A stretch of 64,000 nucleotides of DNA from Cydia pomonella (Eukaryota; Arthropoda; Insecta; Lepidoptera; Tortricidae), in NCBI RefSeq assembly GCF_033807575.1, contig NC_084703.1, forward strand, positions 5,518,001 to 5,582,000, in the 5' to 3' direction. This document shows, piece after piece, positions 9,145 through 20,083 of this stretch (the first letter of the stretch is position 1; each line of letters starts with the position of its first letter). The translations under genes were made by a program, and so were the position numbers. Under the pieces are notes generated by a model, which was not told where the DNA came from, searched no databases, and worked only from the letters and a program-made list of their open reading frames with translations.

Positions 9145-12100
9145 TTACAGTTTCGCATAATTCATACAATAAAAAGGTTTGTAATCTGTTCGGGGAAGTG
9201 GACGCAACAACATGCCTGACAAACCGCCCCTTAAACTCTGGTCAGCGGGGGTAGCTACCTGCTGCGGCTGAACATTGTCGTCAGAGACCTCAAGGAATCC
9301 CTCAGCTTCTCCGCCTGAAGTAGCAACCTGGGTGGACCCGTCCGAGGTACCATTTTCCTCTCCCCTTTCAGCTGGCGAAGACGAGACAGGCTCATGACTG
9401 CCGCTGGCCACCGGTGAAGAAGACTCAATCTCGTTGGTAGCACCACTGTTGTTGACAGAGGGTTCTTCTGTTTCATCTAAACTTTGATAACTGGGGTAAC
9501 GGAATCTGTTGACGTCCACTCCTTTAATCGGTACCAGTTGATTTACATGTTTTTTTACTTGCACTAACGTAACATGGTCCTTAACTAAGTATATTGTTCT
9601 GCCTATCTGTTTTATTATTTTACCCTTGTTCCAAATAAATTTTTTATTGCCATAATTTTTTTTATACATTACATAATCACCAGGTTTAAAAAATGGCCGT
9701 TTTTTTCCCCCAAAGGATTTACTCTGTGAACACTGTTTACGCTCCACTGTTTTAACATGAGTGTGGGACGAGGACGGCGATAGTGGCGGGGAATATAATA
9801 AGTCCCAGCGCGAACGAAGTTTGCGGCCGAATAGGATCTGGGCAGGTGAAGTCCCCGTAGTAACGTGTACAGAATTCCTATAATCGAATAGGTATTTGCA
9901 TAGGTTTTCATCTACTTTCCTTTGATTAGTACTAAACATTAAACAAGAGCGTATGCCTTTTTTTGCTACCTTAACGTAAGACTCCGCCTGCCCATTGCTG
10001 GCCGCGTGGTAGGCGGGAGAAGTTATGTGCGATATTCCATTCGCAGCGCAAAACGCACGGAATTCGTCAGACAAAAAACATGTGGCATTGTCACTAACTA
10101 GCGTGTGAATTAATCCGAAGCGTGACATAAATTCATATAGTTTTGATATAACGACAGCCGTTGAGGTCGAACTAACACTATACACCTCAACCCATTTCGA
10201 GTACGCGTCCACTAATACTAAATATGACCTATTATTTATCGGGCCCAGGAAATCTATATGCACCCTATGAAATGCCTGCTTAGGGTATGGCCACACTGCA
10301 AGTGGAACGCGCGGCGGAGATGGTCTCAACTGGTTACAAATATCACAACTGCCTATCATAGTTTCAATGGCATTATCAATACCGGGAAACCATATCCTAC
10401 TCCTAGCTTCTGCTTTGCACTTAACAATACCCAAGTGCGACTTATGTAACTCCGACAAAATTTTAGATTTTAACGTTTCTGGTATTACTATTTTATGTCC
10501 CCGCATAACTACTCCATCCTCCCATGCTAATTCGTTTTTACAGAGTAGATATGGTTGAATACCCTGAACTGTTAATTTTTTTGGCCATCCGTTTAAAATG
10601 AATTTTATGACTTGGTTTAATAAAGGATCTTTCTCAGTTTCTTCACGCAACACCTTAGAAGTAACAGGTAAGCTGTTGTCAGCAACAAAATTTATGTACG
10701 ATGCCCTATCGTCGATACACACTGGTGCCCCGCCCTTAGTGTGGCCCGCGCCGGCAGGTGAGTCATCATTGTTTACGCTCGCCCGCGACAGATAATCAGC
10801 ACTGTTATCAGCGCTGCGAATGTACTCAATAGTGTAGTTATAAGCACTTAAAAACATCGCATAGCGCTGGAGCCTATTCGCTGATACCTCCGGAATACCA
10901 CGGTGAGGCCCGAAAATGGTGGTTAACGGCTTATGGTCCGTGCGAAGAACGAACGGCACAGTCCTACCATAGAGGTATTGGTGGAAACGACGTACGGCAA
11001 ATATAATCGCTGTTGCTTCTTTTTGTAATTGAGAGTAATTCTTTTCCGCCGCATTTAACGTGCGCGAAGCGTAAGAAACCGGGCGTTCTAAACCGTCATC
11101 CCCAATTAGACTCAAAATAGCCCCAAGGCCAGTAGGGGACGCATCTGAAGTGACCACGATTTTTGCATTTGGGTTAAAATGCGCTAGCACTTGATCTGAA
11201 GCCAAGTGTTGTTTGATTAGCTTAAAAGCATTATCGTGTTCCGCATTCCACTGCCACTTACTACCTTTTTGCAACAGGTTGTACAGCGGACTAAGTACCG
11301 TAGATGCCCCCGGAACGAAATTCCTATAGTAATTAACGAGACCTAGGAAGGATTGTAGTTTATTTACATTATTTGGTACTGGTGCATTTAGAATGGCACT
11401 TACTTTAGCGGGTGACTTTTTTAATCCCTCTTTGCTAATTACATAGCCCAAATATTCCACCTCATCCTTAAAAAACTCGCATTTAGTTTTTTGAAGTGTT
11501 AATCCGGCGTCCTGCAAACGTTTTAAAACTGCATTCAATCTGGCTAAATGTTCAGTCTTATCACTACCGGTAATTAAAACATCGTCCAACATACATAGGA
11601 CGCCCTCCATACCGGCCAAAACCCCTTCCATAACCCTTTGAAATATCGCTGGGGCGCTAGCCAAGCCAAACACAAGACGTGTATATAAAAACAGCCCTCT
11701 ATGTGTATTAATACACGTAACCTTTTGTGATTCGTCATCTAATACACACTGCGCATACGCCTGAGAAAGGTCTAACTTAGAGAACTGTTGACCTCCGTGC
11801 AACCTAGCGAACAACTCATGGGCGGTGGGCAACGGGTATTGTTCCACTATTAGCTGTTTGTTGATAGACACTGAGTAGTCCGCACACAGGCGCAGCGACC
11901 CGTCTCGCTTCAAGACGGGCACGATGGGGGATGCATATGACGAATGTTCAACCGGTTTTAATATACCTACGCTAACCAGCCGGTCCAACTCCTTATCAAT
12001 TTTATCGCGTAAAGCAAAAGCCACTGGTCGTGCTTTAAAAAAAATCGGTTGAGCATCCTTCACTAAATTGAGTTTTACTTTATATTTATTAAACGTTCCC

Positions 12101-13302
12101 AGCTTGTCTGAGAAAACAGAAGGAAATTTTGAATGCAACTGATCAATAAAGTTAATTGATTGTTCGCAGAAGTTAACCTGTACCAATTCCAAATTATTTA
12201 GCGATATAAAATCCCTACCTAATAAGGGCCCTGCGCCGCCGCGAATCACGTGCACATTTAATACGTTGGTTTTGCCAGCATACGTAAATGGTAACCGCAC
12301 GATTCCTAAACAATGCATTTTATTACCCGAATAAGATACCAAGCGATTATGGGTTTTAGACAATGCCACATCTTTAAAACAATTTAAATACGTTTGCTCT
12401 GATATTGCGGTCACCGCTGAGCCAGTGTCGACCTCAAACTTCATTGGTACGCCATGGACATGAACCTGTGTTGTCATAGGCTCGCCTGATGTTGAGCGAA
12501 TATTATAGCAATGGCACTCACCGTCATCGCCGTCATCGTCCCCGCAGACCTCACTTACGTAATTAATTTTTTTGCACATACGACGCAAATGACCTTTGAC
12601 ATGACATTTTCGACACTTATGGTTAGCAAAACGACACTTTTCGGCCGTGTGATTGTTAAAACCACAAACGGAACACAACACTTTAGCACTTTTTTGATTT
12701 TCCGATGCAATTTTGAACATTTGATTAGCGCTCGACGGCTCCTGCCCGTTGACCGAGGTTGCCCCTGCGCGCGCGCATCGTCTGCTTTCTGCCAGCTCCA
12801 CCGCCTTAGAAAGAGTCAAATCAGCTGGGTTCTGAGCGAATAATTTTTCTCGCTCCGATCCTGGAAGCATTCCCATTACAAATCGGTCTCTCAATGCCTC
12901 CTCCACGTTTAGGAACCCGCATTCTGCCGTTAGGCCGCGAAGTCTTGCCGCATATTGGGGGTAGGTCTCCCCTTCATTTTGCATCGCCGAATAAAATTTA
13001 AATCTCTCGTGAAATCCACAAATTGTTGGCGTAAAATGACGGTCTAAAAGCGAACATATGTCGACAAATGGAACAACTTGGAGATCTTTCGGCAATGCCA
13101 AATCTGATGCCAACCTGTAAGTGGCATCGCTGAGTGCGCTCAACAACACCGCCCGTCGCTTCGTTCCTGTCGCGTCACTTTGCTCATCGATGCCATTAGC
13201 TATGAACCACTGTTGTATACGCGCTTTATACACTTTCCACGTTTGTGTATTGTGGTCAAAATTCGTCAAAATCCCGATTTGAGACGAATTCATGTCCACC
13301 AC
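9145..13302 (-). CDS. gag-pol: Gag-Pol polyprotein of a Mag-like Ty3/gypsy element
   Basis: A 1385-residue single frame, starting 39 bp inside the 5' LTR. Gag occupies residues 1-200, followed by two CX2CX4HX4C zinc knuckles (210-223 and 230-243). The aspartic protease has VDTGS at 291-295 and LLGRDF at 360-365. Reverse transcriptase includes FSKLDLSQAYAQ (507-518), FGLASAPAIFQ (545-555) and the catalytic MLDD (571-574), where methionine replaces the usual tyrosine. RNase H shows D720, E762 and D789. Integrase has the zinc-binding H953, H956, C986, C989 and the catalytic triad D1017, D1071, E1107 with the canonical 35-residue D-E spacing. A basic C-terminal region around FFKPGDYVMYKK may bind nucleic acid. 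No stop or frameshift was found, so the protein could be functional. No envelope domain follows. The product copies element RNA into DNA and integrates it. Confidence 0.95.
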   Translation of the reverse strand: MVDMNSSQIGILTNFDHNTQTWKVYKARIQQWFIANGIDEQSDATGTKRRAVLLSALSDATYRLASDLALPKDLQVVPFVDICSLLDRHFTPTICGFHERFKFYSAMQNEGETYPQYAARLRGLTAECGFLNVEEALRDRFVMGMLPGSEREKLFAQNPADLTLSKAVELAESRRCARAGATSVNGQEPSSANQMFKIASENQKSAKVLCSVCGFNNHTAEKCRFANHKCRKCHVKGHLRRMCKKINYVSEVCGDDDGDDGECHCYNIRSTSGEPMTTQVHVHGVPMKFEVDTGSAVTAISEQTYLNCFKDVALSKTHNRLVSYSGNKMHCLGIVRLPFTYAGKTNVLNVHVIRGGAGPLLGRDFISLNNLELVQVNFCEQSINFIDQLHSKFPSVFSDKLGTFNKYKVKLNLVKDAQPIFFKARPVAFALRDKIDKELDRLVSVGILKPVEHSSYASPIVPVLKRDGSLRLCADYSVSINKQLIVEQYPLPTAHELFARLHGGQQFSKLDLSQAYAQCVLDDESQKVTCINTHRGLFLYTRLVFGLASAPAIFQRVMEGVLAGMEGVLCMLDDVLITGSDKTEHLARLNAVLKRLQDAGLTLQKTKCEFFKDEVEYLGYVISKEGLKKSPAKVSAILNAPVPNNVNKLQSFLGLVNYYRNFVPGASTVLSPLYNLLQKGSKWQWNAEHDNAFKLIKQHLASDQVLAHFNPNAKIVVTSDASPTGLGAILSLIGDDGLERPVSYASRTLNAAEKNYSQLQKEATAIIFAVRRFHQYLYGRTVPFVLRTDHKPLTTIFGPHRGIPEVSANRLQRYAMFLSAYNYTIEYIRSADNSADYLSRASVNNDDSPAGAGHTKGGAPVCIDDRASYINFVADNSLPVTSKVLREETEKDPLLNQVIKFILNGWPKKLTVQGIQPYLLCKNELAWEDGVVMRGHKIVIPETLKSKILSELHKSHLGIVKCKAEARSRIWFPGIDNAIETMIGSCDICNQLRPSPPRVPLAVWPYPKQAFHRVHIDFLGPINNRSYLVLVDAYSKWVEVYSVSSTSTAVVISKLYEFMSRFGLIHTLVSDNATCFLSDEFRAFCAANGISHITSPAYHAASNGQAESYVKVAKKGIRSCLMFSTNQRKVDENLCKYLFDYRNSVHVTTGTSPAQILFGRKLRSRWDLLYSPPLSPSSSHTHVKTVERKQCSQSKSFGGKKRPFFKPGDYVMYKKNYGNKKFIWNKGKIIKQIGRTIYLVKDHVTLVQVKKHVNQLVPIKGVDVNRFRYPSYQSLDETEEPSVNNSGATNEIESSSPVASGSHEPVSSSPAERGEENGTSDGSTQVATSGGEAEGFLEVSDDNVQPQQVATPADQSLRGGLSGMLLRPLPRTDYKPFYCMNYAKL

Positions 13303-13329
13303 TATTCACTTTTTTTAAACACGCGGGTA

Positions 13330-13340
13330 GATCGTCGCCA
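13330..13340 (-). other. Primer binding site of the Mag-like element
   Basis: The minus strand reads TGGCGACGATC one base inside the 5' LTR. This is a TGG-led tRNA-complementary site. Mag elements are reported to use a serine tRNA, but the tRNA match could not be checked here. Confidence 0.7.
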
Positions 13341-13341
13341 C

Positions 13342-13452
13342 TGTTATATATCGGAACGGAACGAGTGAAACAAATGCTGCTCAGATACGCACTGACGTTT
13401 ATTCGCAATGACACCTTATTATAAGTACATGCATACAGTAGCATACGTAACA
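13342..13452 (-). repeat. 5' LTR of the Mag-like element
   Basis: A 111-bp LTR identical to 8992-9102 and followed by the duplicated target ATCTG. It should hold the promoter and transcription start of the element, read leftwards. Confidence 0.95.
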
Positions 13453-13615
13453 ATCTGCATCTCATGAAATACGGCGTGTCGTGAACAAAAGATATACCTT
13501 GGCAGGATTGGTCCTTAGGACCCAATGATGGAACTAAGAAGTGAAGCCACCAAGATTTTAGATGTAAAGTTTTAGGTCCCCCCCCCCAACTTTATCTTGA
13601 TATCTATAATATATC
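13453..13615. repeat. Dispersed repeat shared with 16330-16463
   Basis: CTCATGAAATAC, GCGTGTCGTGAACAAAAGAT, ACTGGTCCTTAGG-like and TTGATATCTA blocks occur in the same order at 16345-16463. The Mag-like element inserted at the edge of this repeat. A run of ten or more C lies near 13579. Confidence 0.6.
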
Positions 13616-14157
13616 ATTTAAGGCAGCACCCGACGCCAACGGTCTCGTGCTTGTGGCGGAGCTTAATCCTCACCGCACGATTCGCCGCAAAATATCGAGC
13701 GCGCAGAACCATGCGTTTGAAATAGAATTTTGCTTGCTCACGCGCGCAACGCAGCACAGATCCATCTAGCAACAGGACTTGCCCGGACTATACGGACGAG
13801 GGCGGGTATAATGGTAGAAACCTAAGCGGGATTTAGGCTTATTTTTCTAGGAATTGAGGCACAGATTTATGAATTTGCAAAAATAAAGATAACCAAATCA
13901 GAATATAGTGTTTTTTGAGAATTATTGTTAAGTTCATATATTTTCGATAAAAGTTGCAGTAGTAATTCGGATAAAATTGAGAGAAATAGGGGTTCGCTTA
14001 TTTCAATTTAAATCGATTTTCAGAAAAACCATATCATTTCTCATTGACCTAGATTGTTGTATATTTTTTTCTGGTCAGAAAGTGTCATATTTATTATAAA
14101 AAACGGTTCAGAGTAACTCAGTTTTACGTTATATTGCGGGAGGAGAAGCCTTATGCT
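13616..14157. other. No gene seen
   Basis: Moderately GC-rich for the first 200 bp (13630-13810), then AT-rich. There is no open frame of interest and no recognised element. Confidence 0.35.
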
Positions 14158-15103
14158 ACAAGGCCAATTTCGGTATCGTTTTCGTATAAATCGAATATGC
14201 CGAATTCATTTATAGTATCATATTGATTAACTTTTTCACGCGTATACCGCTGAACTAATTTTGTAAAAATTTGAGTCCTTCAGAGAGACAAGGCAGGTGG
14301 AAGTTTGTATGGGGAATCAATAACCGCTGAACCGGCTGAGATGAAATCTCCGTCTACATCTTTGATTTAGTTGAAAATGATATCAAACGTGACTTAGAAT
14401 CTAAACTTAAACAATTATCAACCTCAGACGACAGCGATGTTGAAAATCCCCCACCCCTCCTCCTGCCTTAAAAAATCTGAGTGGCTCCAATTCCAAAATA
14501 CATCTTAGGAACATAAAAATTAATTCAGCCAAAGGAATTTTTTGTTCAGACATCGCCGTATTTGAACTTTTTATTATGTCTGCAACTACAACTAAAAATG
14601 GTAAATTTTTAACAAAAGTTGAGATTGGTCAACAAAAGTTTTAAACGGTAAATATAAGATTACCGATGCGCGTCCTGACGATTTTTTACTTCGGATACCA
14701 GGCATCTTTCCTGTGAACAAAATAGTAGTTTTACTTATTGAAGCTTTCTTTTAAGAAGTAAGTAGTCGATTTATTGATCATGCTTAAGTACGAGTATAAG
14801 CGTACAAATACCCTTACCTTAAGGTATTTATTATGCTGTAGTATAGGTACATATCAATATTAGCCATACTAAAAAAGTTTACAAAAAATCACAATGCCGT
14901 ATAGTCTGGGACGGAATATATATAGACGAAGCTCTCAGGACATTTTTCACTGCAAAAATCGGACCAAATGACTGACATTTATTTGACACATATCACTGAA
15001 AGTTATCCCTACTTCATAAATATCCCGTAGCTTTGAGTATTACATTAAAACAAAAGTTGAGATTGGTCAACAAAAGTTTTAAAGGGTGAATATAAGATTA
15101 TAT
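14158..15103. repeat. Cluster of dispersed-repeat segments
   Basis: 14158-14460 matches 16976-17150 in blocks such as GGTATCGTTTTC, GAATTCATTTAT, GGAATCAATAACCGCTGAAC and AACAATTAT. A 50-bp word beginning AAAAGTTGAGATTGGTCAAC occurs at 14613 and again at 15052. The stretch 14925-15040 (GACGAAGCTCTCAG ... CCCGTAGCTTTGAGTATTAC) is related to 29795-30110, where it is split by a hairpin element. Together this looks like remnants of one larger repeat; the class is unknown. Confidence 0.5.
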
Positions 15104-16329
15104 ACCTTGGTCACACCCGACGCGCGGCACGCGCGCAGTATAGTTGAGTCGCTCGCGGGAACTGAGACGCTGATCCTCTGGAAAATCCCAAATGGGGATT
15201 ATTCCCGGGAACATTACTGGGAATATTCCCCATAAAGGGATAATAGGGTAATGTTGAAGTTTTGTATAGATATACATATTTTATTATCAGGGATTCAGTC
15301 AAAACTTCGACCGTTGAACTTTTTAAAAGACATTTAAAAGCGTAACACATTCGCCGAAGTAAAATCCTTATATTCCCGAGACAATTCCGATTTTTTTGGA
15401 ATATGCTCATAGTATATAATTTTTACAATGGTCTTTAATAAACAAAAACTACGCAAATCATCCGAGTTTAATTGGGGTCACGATAAATTAGGTACTAATA
15501 AAAATAAAAATAGTGGAGTGCCGTAAGCTGTTTATCAAGAAACTTGAGTATTTTAAACGGATTTCCGTGAAGCTTGTTGCATTGTATTATCAGAAGATTC
15601 AATAAAAATTGTGTACATTTAATTATGTTCTTTACCCTTGTTTTTTGTTTTTGGCGGAGTAAATTTCCAAATGGTCTGACCTCGCTGATATTTCGTATCT
15701 AGGCAATTCAGGGCCTTGTAATGATGCCTTATTTTTTTATTAATTTAAAAAGGCATGTGTTATGGGCTAACCCAGTCCTCAAGTAATTTTTCACTAGCCA
15801 TTGTAAATAGCTTTAATCAAAATTGTAATTCACTTAACCTATATTACAATATTACCCAGCATTCAAGCATATAGTAATAGAGTAGGCTCTCAGTAACATA
15901 CCCCTCTGTCAAAAATCCAATGTGCAATAAAAATTACACAATGTGCAAAAAATCTTATACAGACAGTGATGTTTTTTTTGAGTCAGAATGAGAATGTGTT
16001 TCACTAAAGCACAATCGAAATTGAACAAACCTTGAAATTTCTGGTACAGTCCTGAAATTTGGTATATGATCAGCCATCTTGGAAAATGTGTACCATCCTG
16101 GAGAAATTCGCATTTTACTCTAAATCTACATTCGTTCCAAATTTCAGGACTGTCCCAGAGATTTCGAGGTTTGTTCTATTCCGATTGTACTAATAAGTAC
16201 ATAAATGTGCGTGTGTCATTTCGTTATTCGACACAGATCTTTTTTTACATGTGTTACTAGATTACTTCACTCCTATGTATTCTTCACCTCCGCGCGAAAT
16301 TCGTCAGACATTTTTGTACGCAAATATAG
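15104..16329. other. No gene seen
   Basis: AT-rich, with only chance frames (15111-15410 and 16066-16260). A short inverted pair, CCTGAAATTTGG near 16050 and CCAAATTTCAGG near 16137, could mark a small palindromic element. Confidence 0.35.
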
Positions 16330-16463
16330 CCGTAGCTGCAGCTCATGAAATACAGCGTGTCGTGAACAAAAGATTTCCTTTGACAGGACTGGTCCTTAGG
16401 AACCAAGGATGGAATTAATATTAAATGTTTAGTTAGGGGGCTCGGAACTTTATTTTGATATCT
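16330..16463. repeat. Second copy of the 13453-13615 repeat
   Basis: Shares AGCTCATGAAATAC, GTGTCGTGAACAAAAGAT, GGTCCTTAGGA and TTGATATCTA with the earlier copy, in order. Confidence 0.6.
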
Positions 16464-16962
16464 ACACCGTGTTTTATGGAATTCCGTTGACTCCGGGATA
16501 TGGGTAAGTATACGTTTAACGAAACTAAATGGCATAGTTAATTAATATATTTTTTTATTTTTTTTTAAAAGTAATTAAATGCAGCATATAGCGTTGTTGT
16601 ACAGTCAGCATCAATAGTAGCGGATGAAACAACGCACCAAAAGTATCTGATATTCCGGATAACTTTTCCAAATATAGATAAATCTCTAAAATGTATGTTC
16701 ACAAGTATATCTTTTACCGTCTTAATTGTTCTACATATAGAACCATAACATTTTGTTAAGCTGTTCAAGATTGGTAGATACTTTTGACACCTTGTTTGAT
16801 CCGCTACTTTTGATGCTGACTGTACCCATTATATTTAATTCAACCAAACAATTGAAAACTGTGACATATTAATGTCATTTCGAACATCGATCTTTGAGAA
16901 GATTATTTATTTTAAGCTCAGAAATGCACCCTTCAGATTAACGAAAAAAAAAACATGGTGTA
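16464..16962. mobile_element. Foldback MITE, family C, internally deleted and interrupted
   Basis: Begins ACACCGTGTTTTATGGAATT and ends with an inverted ACATGGTGT. It is an inverted-orientation relative of the longer copy at 20084-20560, sharing GAAACTAAATGGCATAGTTA and CAAACAATTGAAAACTGTGA. A different element (family B, 16602-16822) sits inside it. Confidence 0.75.
16602..16822. mobile_element. TIR MITE, family B, copy 1, nested in family C
   Basis: A 221-bp element with inverted ends, CAGTCAGCATCAATAGTAGC on the left and GCTACTTTTGATGCTGACTG on the right. TA flanks both sides (16600-16601 and 16823-16824). The family C copy at 20084-20560 gives the uninterrupted site. Copy 2 is at 37383-37605. 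Confidence 0.85.
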
Positions 16963-17274
16963 TATCATAAGCTACTAAGGTCAAGTTTGGTATCGTTTTC
17001 ATATAAATCGAGGATGCTGAATTCATTTATGGTATCATATGAGGAATCAATAACCGCTGAACGGATTTAGATGAAATCTACGTTGAAACTTAAACAATTA
17101 TTAACCCCAGACGACGCCGACGCTAAAACCCCCGCCCCTGTTCTTAAATACATCGAACACAATTATTAATTCTTCCCAACGAAATCTTTTGTTCAGACGA
17201 CGCCGTATTTGACCTTTTTATGTGTTCTGCAGCATCGACTAATGAGGCTACTCGGGTTGTTGTAGTAAGACTTT

Positions 17275-17397
17275 AAGGGGCCCACTGATTAACAGTCTGC
17301 CGGATGGTATCGGCTTGTCTGTTGCTCGGAACTGTCAACTTTTGTTCTAGCTGACAGGGCGATATCGTCCGGCAGACTGTTAATCAGTGGGCCCCTT
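17275..17397. mobile_element. Foldback MITE, family D, copy 1
   Basis: A 123-bp palindrome: AAGGGGCCCACTGATTAACA and GTCTGCCGGA at the left are inverted at the right, ending GTGGGCCCCTT. The second copy is at 22655-22778. Confidence 0.8.
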
Positions 17398-18703
17398 TAT
17401 AGTACTTATAAACAATAATATAATTTATTCAAAGAAAACTATTACAATACAGTCAAATTGCTAAACTAAATATCATGTGTCGAAGCCAAAGTCTAAATGA
17501 AAAAAGCCCCGGTCCCCGGTTCTGCAGCGGTATTCATGCAGGTGGAGGGTTGCCGCCACAACCACCAAGCCGGCCGCGCAGCAGGTAGAATCTTGGCGTG
17601 AACTCGGGGTTGCCAACAATAGCTTTTATAGATCGTTGCGTATAGTTTAAACTTGTAGTACCTTGATGAGTCAATACTTCTAATACTTGAAATTAACTTG
17701 GAATTAATGTGGCATCTACTGGGAGTGTCCAGCATCAGAATTGGCACATTTACGTTATATTTCTCAAATTTTCTTAGCACACAGTTCTAGATCAAACAAT
17801 GTAGACTGAACTTAGATTATCAGTCACCATTTAGAGCTTGTTTCACATTCCGAGTACATCTGAGACTACATCACAAGAGCTTGACCGACCCCCCAACGGC
17901 CCCAACTATAAGTCTAACGGTTCCAACAATGGTGCAAAACTAATTTGTGTACTTACAGGCGTGTCTATATAAATACTATAGGGACATTCTTCAGGACACT
18001 AGTCAGGCGTCATCCATTATTTACGTAACGCTAAATTTTGTTTTGGACCCTCCATCACCCCTTGTCACGCTTTTTCCTATCTCTTCCTTCTTTCTGTCAC
18101 ATTTAGTATGATCCCCTCTCCTTCCCCCTCGCCCTCGCCATGCTGACATTATATGTGGAGGACCCATCACTGGACTACGCCTCTCGTAGGGGCATAAAGT
18201 ATGTAGGTCAGCAAGTTCCTAGTCAGGACTCCTGACTTTAGTTCGCTGAACACCCTATCACTTCCTCAGCTACGGAACGCTTCGCGATCTTTTGTGCAAG
18301 CCCTAAATAAACATGCTTTTAACGGACCAATCGACTTTTTAATGAAAATGTTTTACTGTATTTTCTTGCACAAAAATATAGTTCAAGATAATAAATAACG
18401 TAAAAGGCCAGTTTTTGCAGTTGTTTTCGCTTTTCTGTAATTAGATCTAATCTAATTCACATAAAAAAGGGATTTGTTGAAATTCTAACGAAACAATTTT
18501 AAATGTCCAAATTATAAAATGAAAACAAAATAGTTCACTCATTAGTCATGAAGTAACTATTTTAGTTAATACGTTCGTTATTAGTAGATTTGAGGATCAT
18601 AAATAAAACCGGCCATGTATTGGACCGCGTATAAGGGAGGGTTCTTTCTTTACCTTCACATATTAAGTACAAAAAGCCATACAAGCAAAAGAGCGTTGGT
18701 GTC
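17398..18703. other. No gene seen
   Basis: No coding region is recognised; the frame at 17493-17780 has no support. The pyrimidine-rich stretch 17995-18170 (GGCGTCATCCATTATTTACG onward) looks like a degraded repeat, but no other copy was found in this window. Confidence 0.35.
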
Positions 18704-18875
18704 GGCTTACGTGAGCGAATAACTCGCGAACGCGAAGCGGCGCGGCGCGGCGTGGGTGAATTCAATCCTTTGATACCTATGGAAGTGTCCTACGTGGGCG
18801 ATCTCGTGAACGCGAATGCCGTTAGGCCGCCACGCCGCGCCGCGTCGCATCGCGAGTTATTCGCTCACGTAAGCC
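18704..18875. mobile_element. GC-rich foldback element
   Basis: Arms of about 45 bp. GGCTTACGTGAGCGAATAAC at the left pairs with GTTATTCGCTCACGTAAGCC at the right, and the GCGCGGCGCGGCG interior pairs with CGCCGCGCCGCG. No coding content. Confidence 0.75.
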
Positions 18876-19792
18876 TGTGTTAACATCTACGCGGAGTACG
18901 CAGCACTAACGTCATTTTAATAGATTATTCATTAAAAAAAAAACACATTAATTGGCTTAACCGATCTTCTATTTTCATTGAAAGTTTTTACTTTCATGAT
19001 TTGGTTTAGTTAGAAGGAGGGGGGAGCATTAGTTTTGAAAGACCTATCCGACAATACCGCCACCATAGGAGTGAAGCGAAAAGAAAAAACATATATTATT
19101 TTTAACCGACTTCAAGAATTCAAAAGGAGGAGGAGGAATTTGTTACGTCATAACTCCGTCATTTCTGAACCGATTTAGAATTTTTTTGTTTTGATTTATT
19201 TTATATATATACAGATTGGTCCCATTTTTGTCAAAACTCAGTTCTGATGATGGGATCTATGAGGAATCGAGGGAACTCTTCAAATGTGAAAGGCATACAT
19301 ATAGTGATTTTTGTATTTTCATCAACAAATCAAGCATTTACATTTAAAAAAATGACATTTGATCAAGTGGAACTGCTGATGCTAATGGAACTGTTCAACG
19401 ACGCATAGTTTACGTTTGGCGTTTTCTGCTATTCGCTGTGTTTGTTAAGCAAATTAGATTTTCAAGACAATTTTTTTAATTTCATTGTATGAAATCCAAA
19501 ATCAACACTAATCTTTCTTTCACCGGTCTCCCTCATTGAAGTCGTTTTTTTTTTCTTAAAAATTATTTTACCAACTTATCATCGTGAGTGATTTCTAGCA
19601 CCAAGCACCAAAGTCAGTGAGATAAACCGCGGACGAACAGACAGACAAACCAATAGTTAACTTTGGAACTGTAAAAAAGTCAATTAGCATTTTTTTTATG
19701 GTTTCGAAACGTCGCATCCACATTTTTCAAATTGGCCCCCTTTTTCTACTGACAAAATTAGTTTGCTAGGCTGGCTAGGCCATAGGTCAAAG
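18876..19792. other. No gene seen
   Basis: AT-rich. The section from 19105 (ACCGACTTCAAG... with a GGAGGAGGAGGAA stretch) to about 19560 has the look of an old repeat but could not be assigned. Confidence 0.35.
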
Positions 19793-19982
19793 CAGGGATC
19801 GGAAACCGGTATTTTTTGTATGGGAACGAAAACGGTATTTTTTCGTTCTTTGTTAATTACTTCATTTCTAATTAGGCAATCTAATAATACGAAGTCGTTA
19901 TCTGAAAACACAACTGAGTTTAAAATAAACCGAAATATATGGTTATTTCGATGTTTTTGCAAAAAACCGGTTCCGATCCCTG
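19793..19982. mobile_element. Foldback element
   Basis: The left end CAGGGATCGGAAACCGGT is inverted at the right end as ACCGGTTCCGATCCCTG. Open frames on both strands cross it because of the symmetry. The right boundary falls within CCCTG at 19978-19982. Confidence 0.7.
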
Positions 19983-20083
19983 GGTCAAAGTTTGATAAGC
20001 TAAAATAAAATTCTGTGTCAATATCTTGGGCGGCATTGCAATAATTTACGTTGTCAAGCTGCGCGCAATATAGTTACTATTAT

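Larger units (their letters stand above)
8992..13452 (-). mobile_element. Intact, recent Mag-like Ty3/gypsy retrotransposon
   Basis: A 4461-bp element in minus orientation with 111-bp LTRs (8992-9102 and 13342-13452) that are identical at every base. The perfect 5-bp duplication ATCTG flanks it (8987-8991 and 13453-13457). A primer binding site (13330-13340) and a polypurine tract (9103-9117) are in place. One uninterrupted 1385-codon gag-pol frame fills the interior. Very short LTRs and a fused single ORF are features of the Mag lineage first described in Bombyx; that lineage assignment is inference. Identical LTRs mean insertion so recent that no mutation has accumulated in 222 bp. Confidence 0.95.

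Noticed and set aside
9145..13302. Possible endogenous retrovirus with envelope
   Set aside because: No envelope frame follows integrase. The element is a plain Ty3/gypsy retrotransposon.
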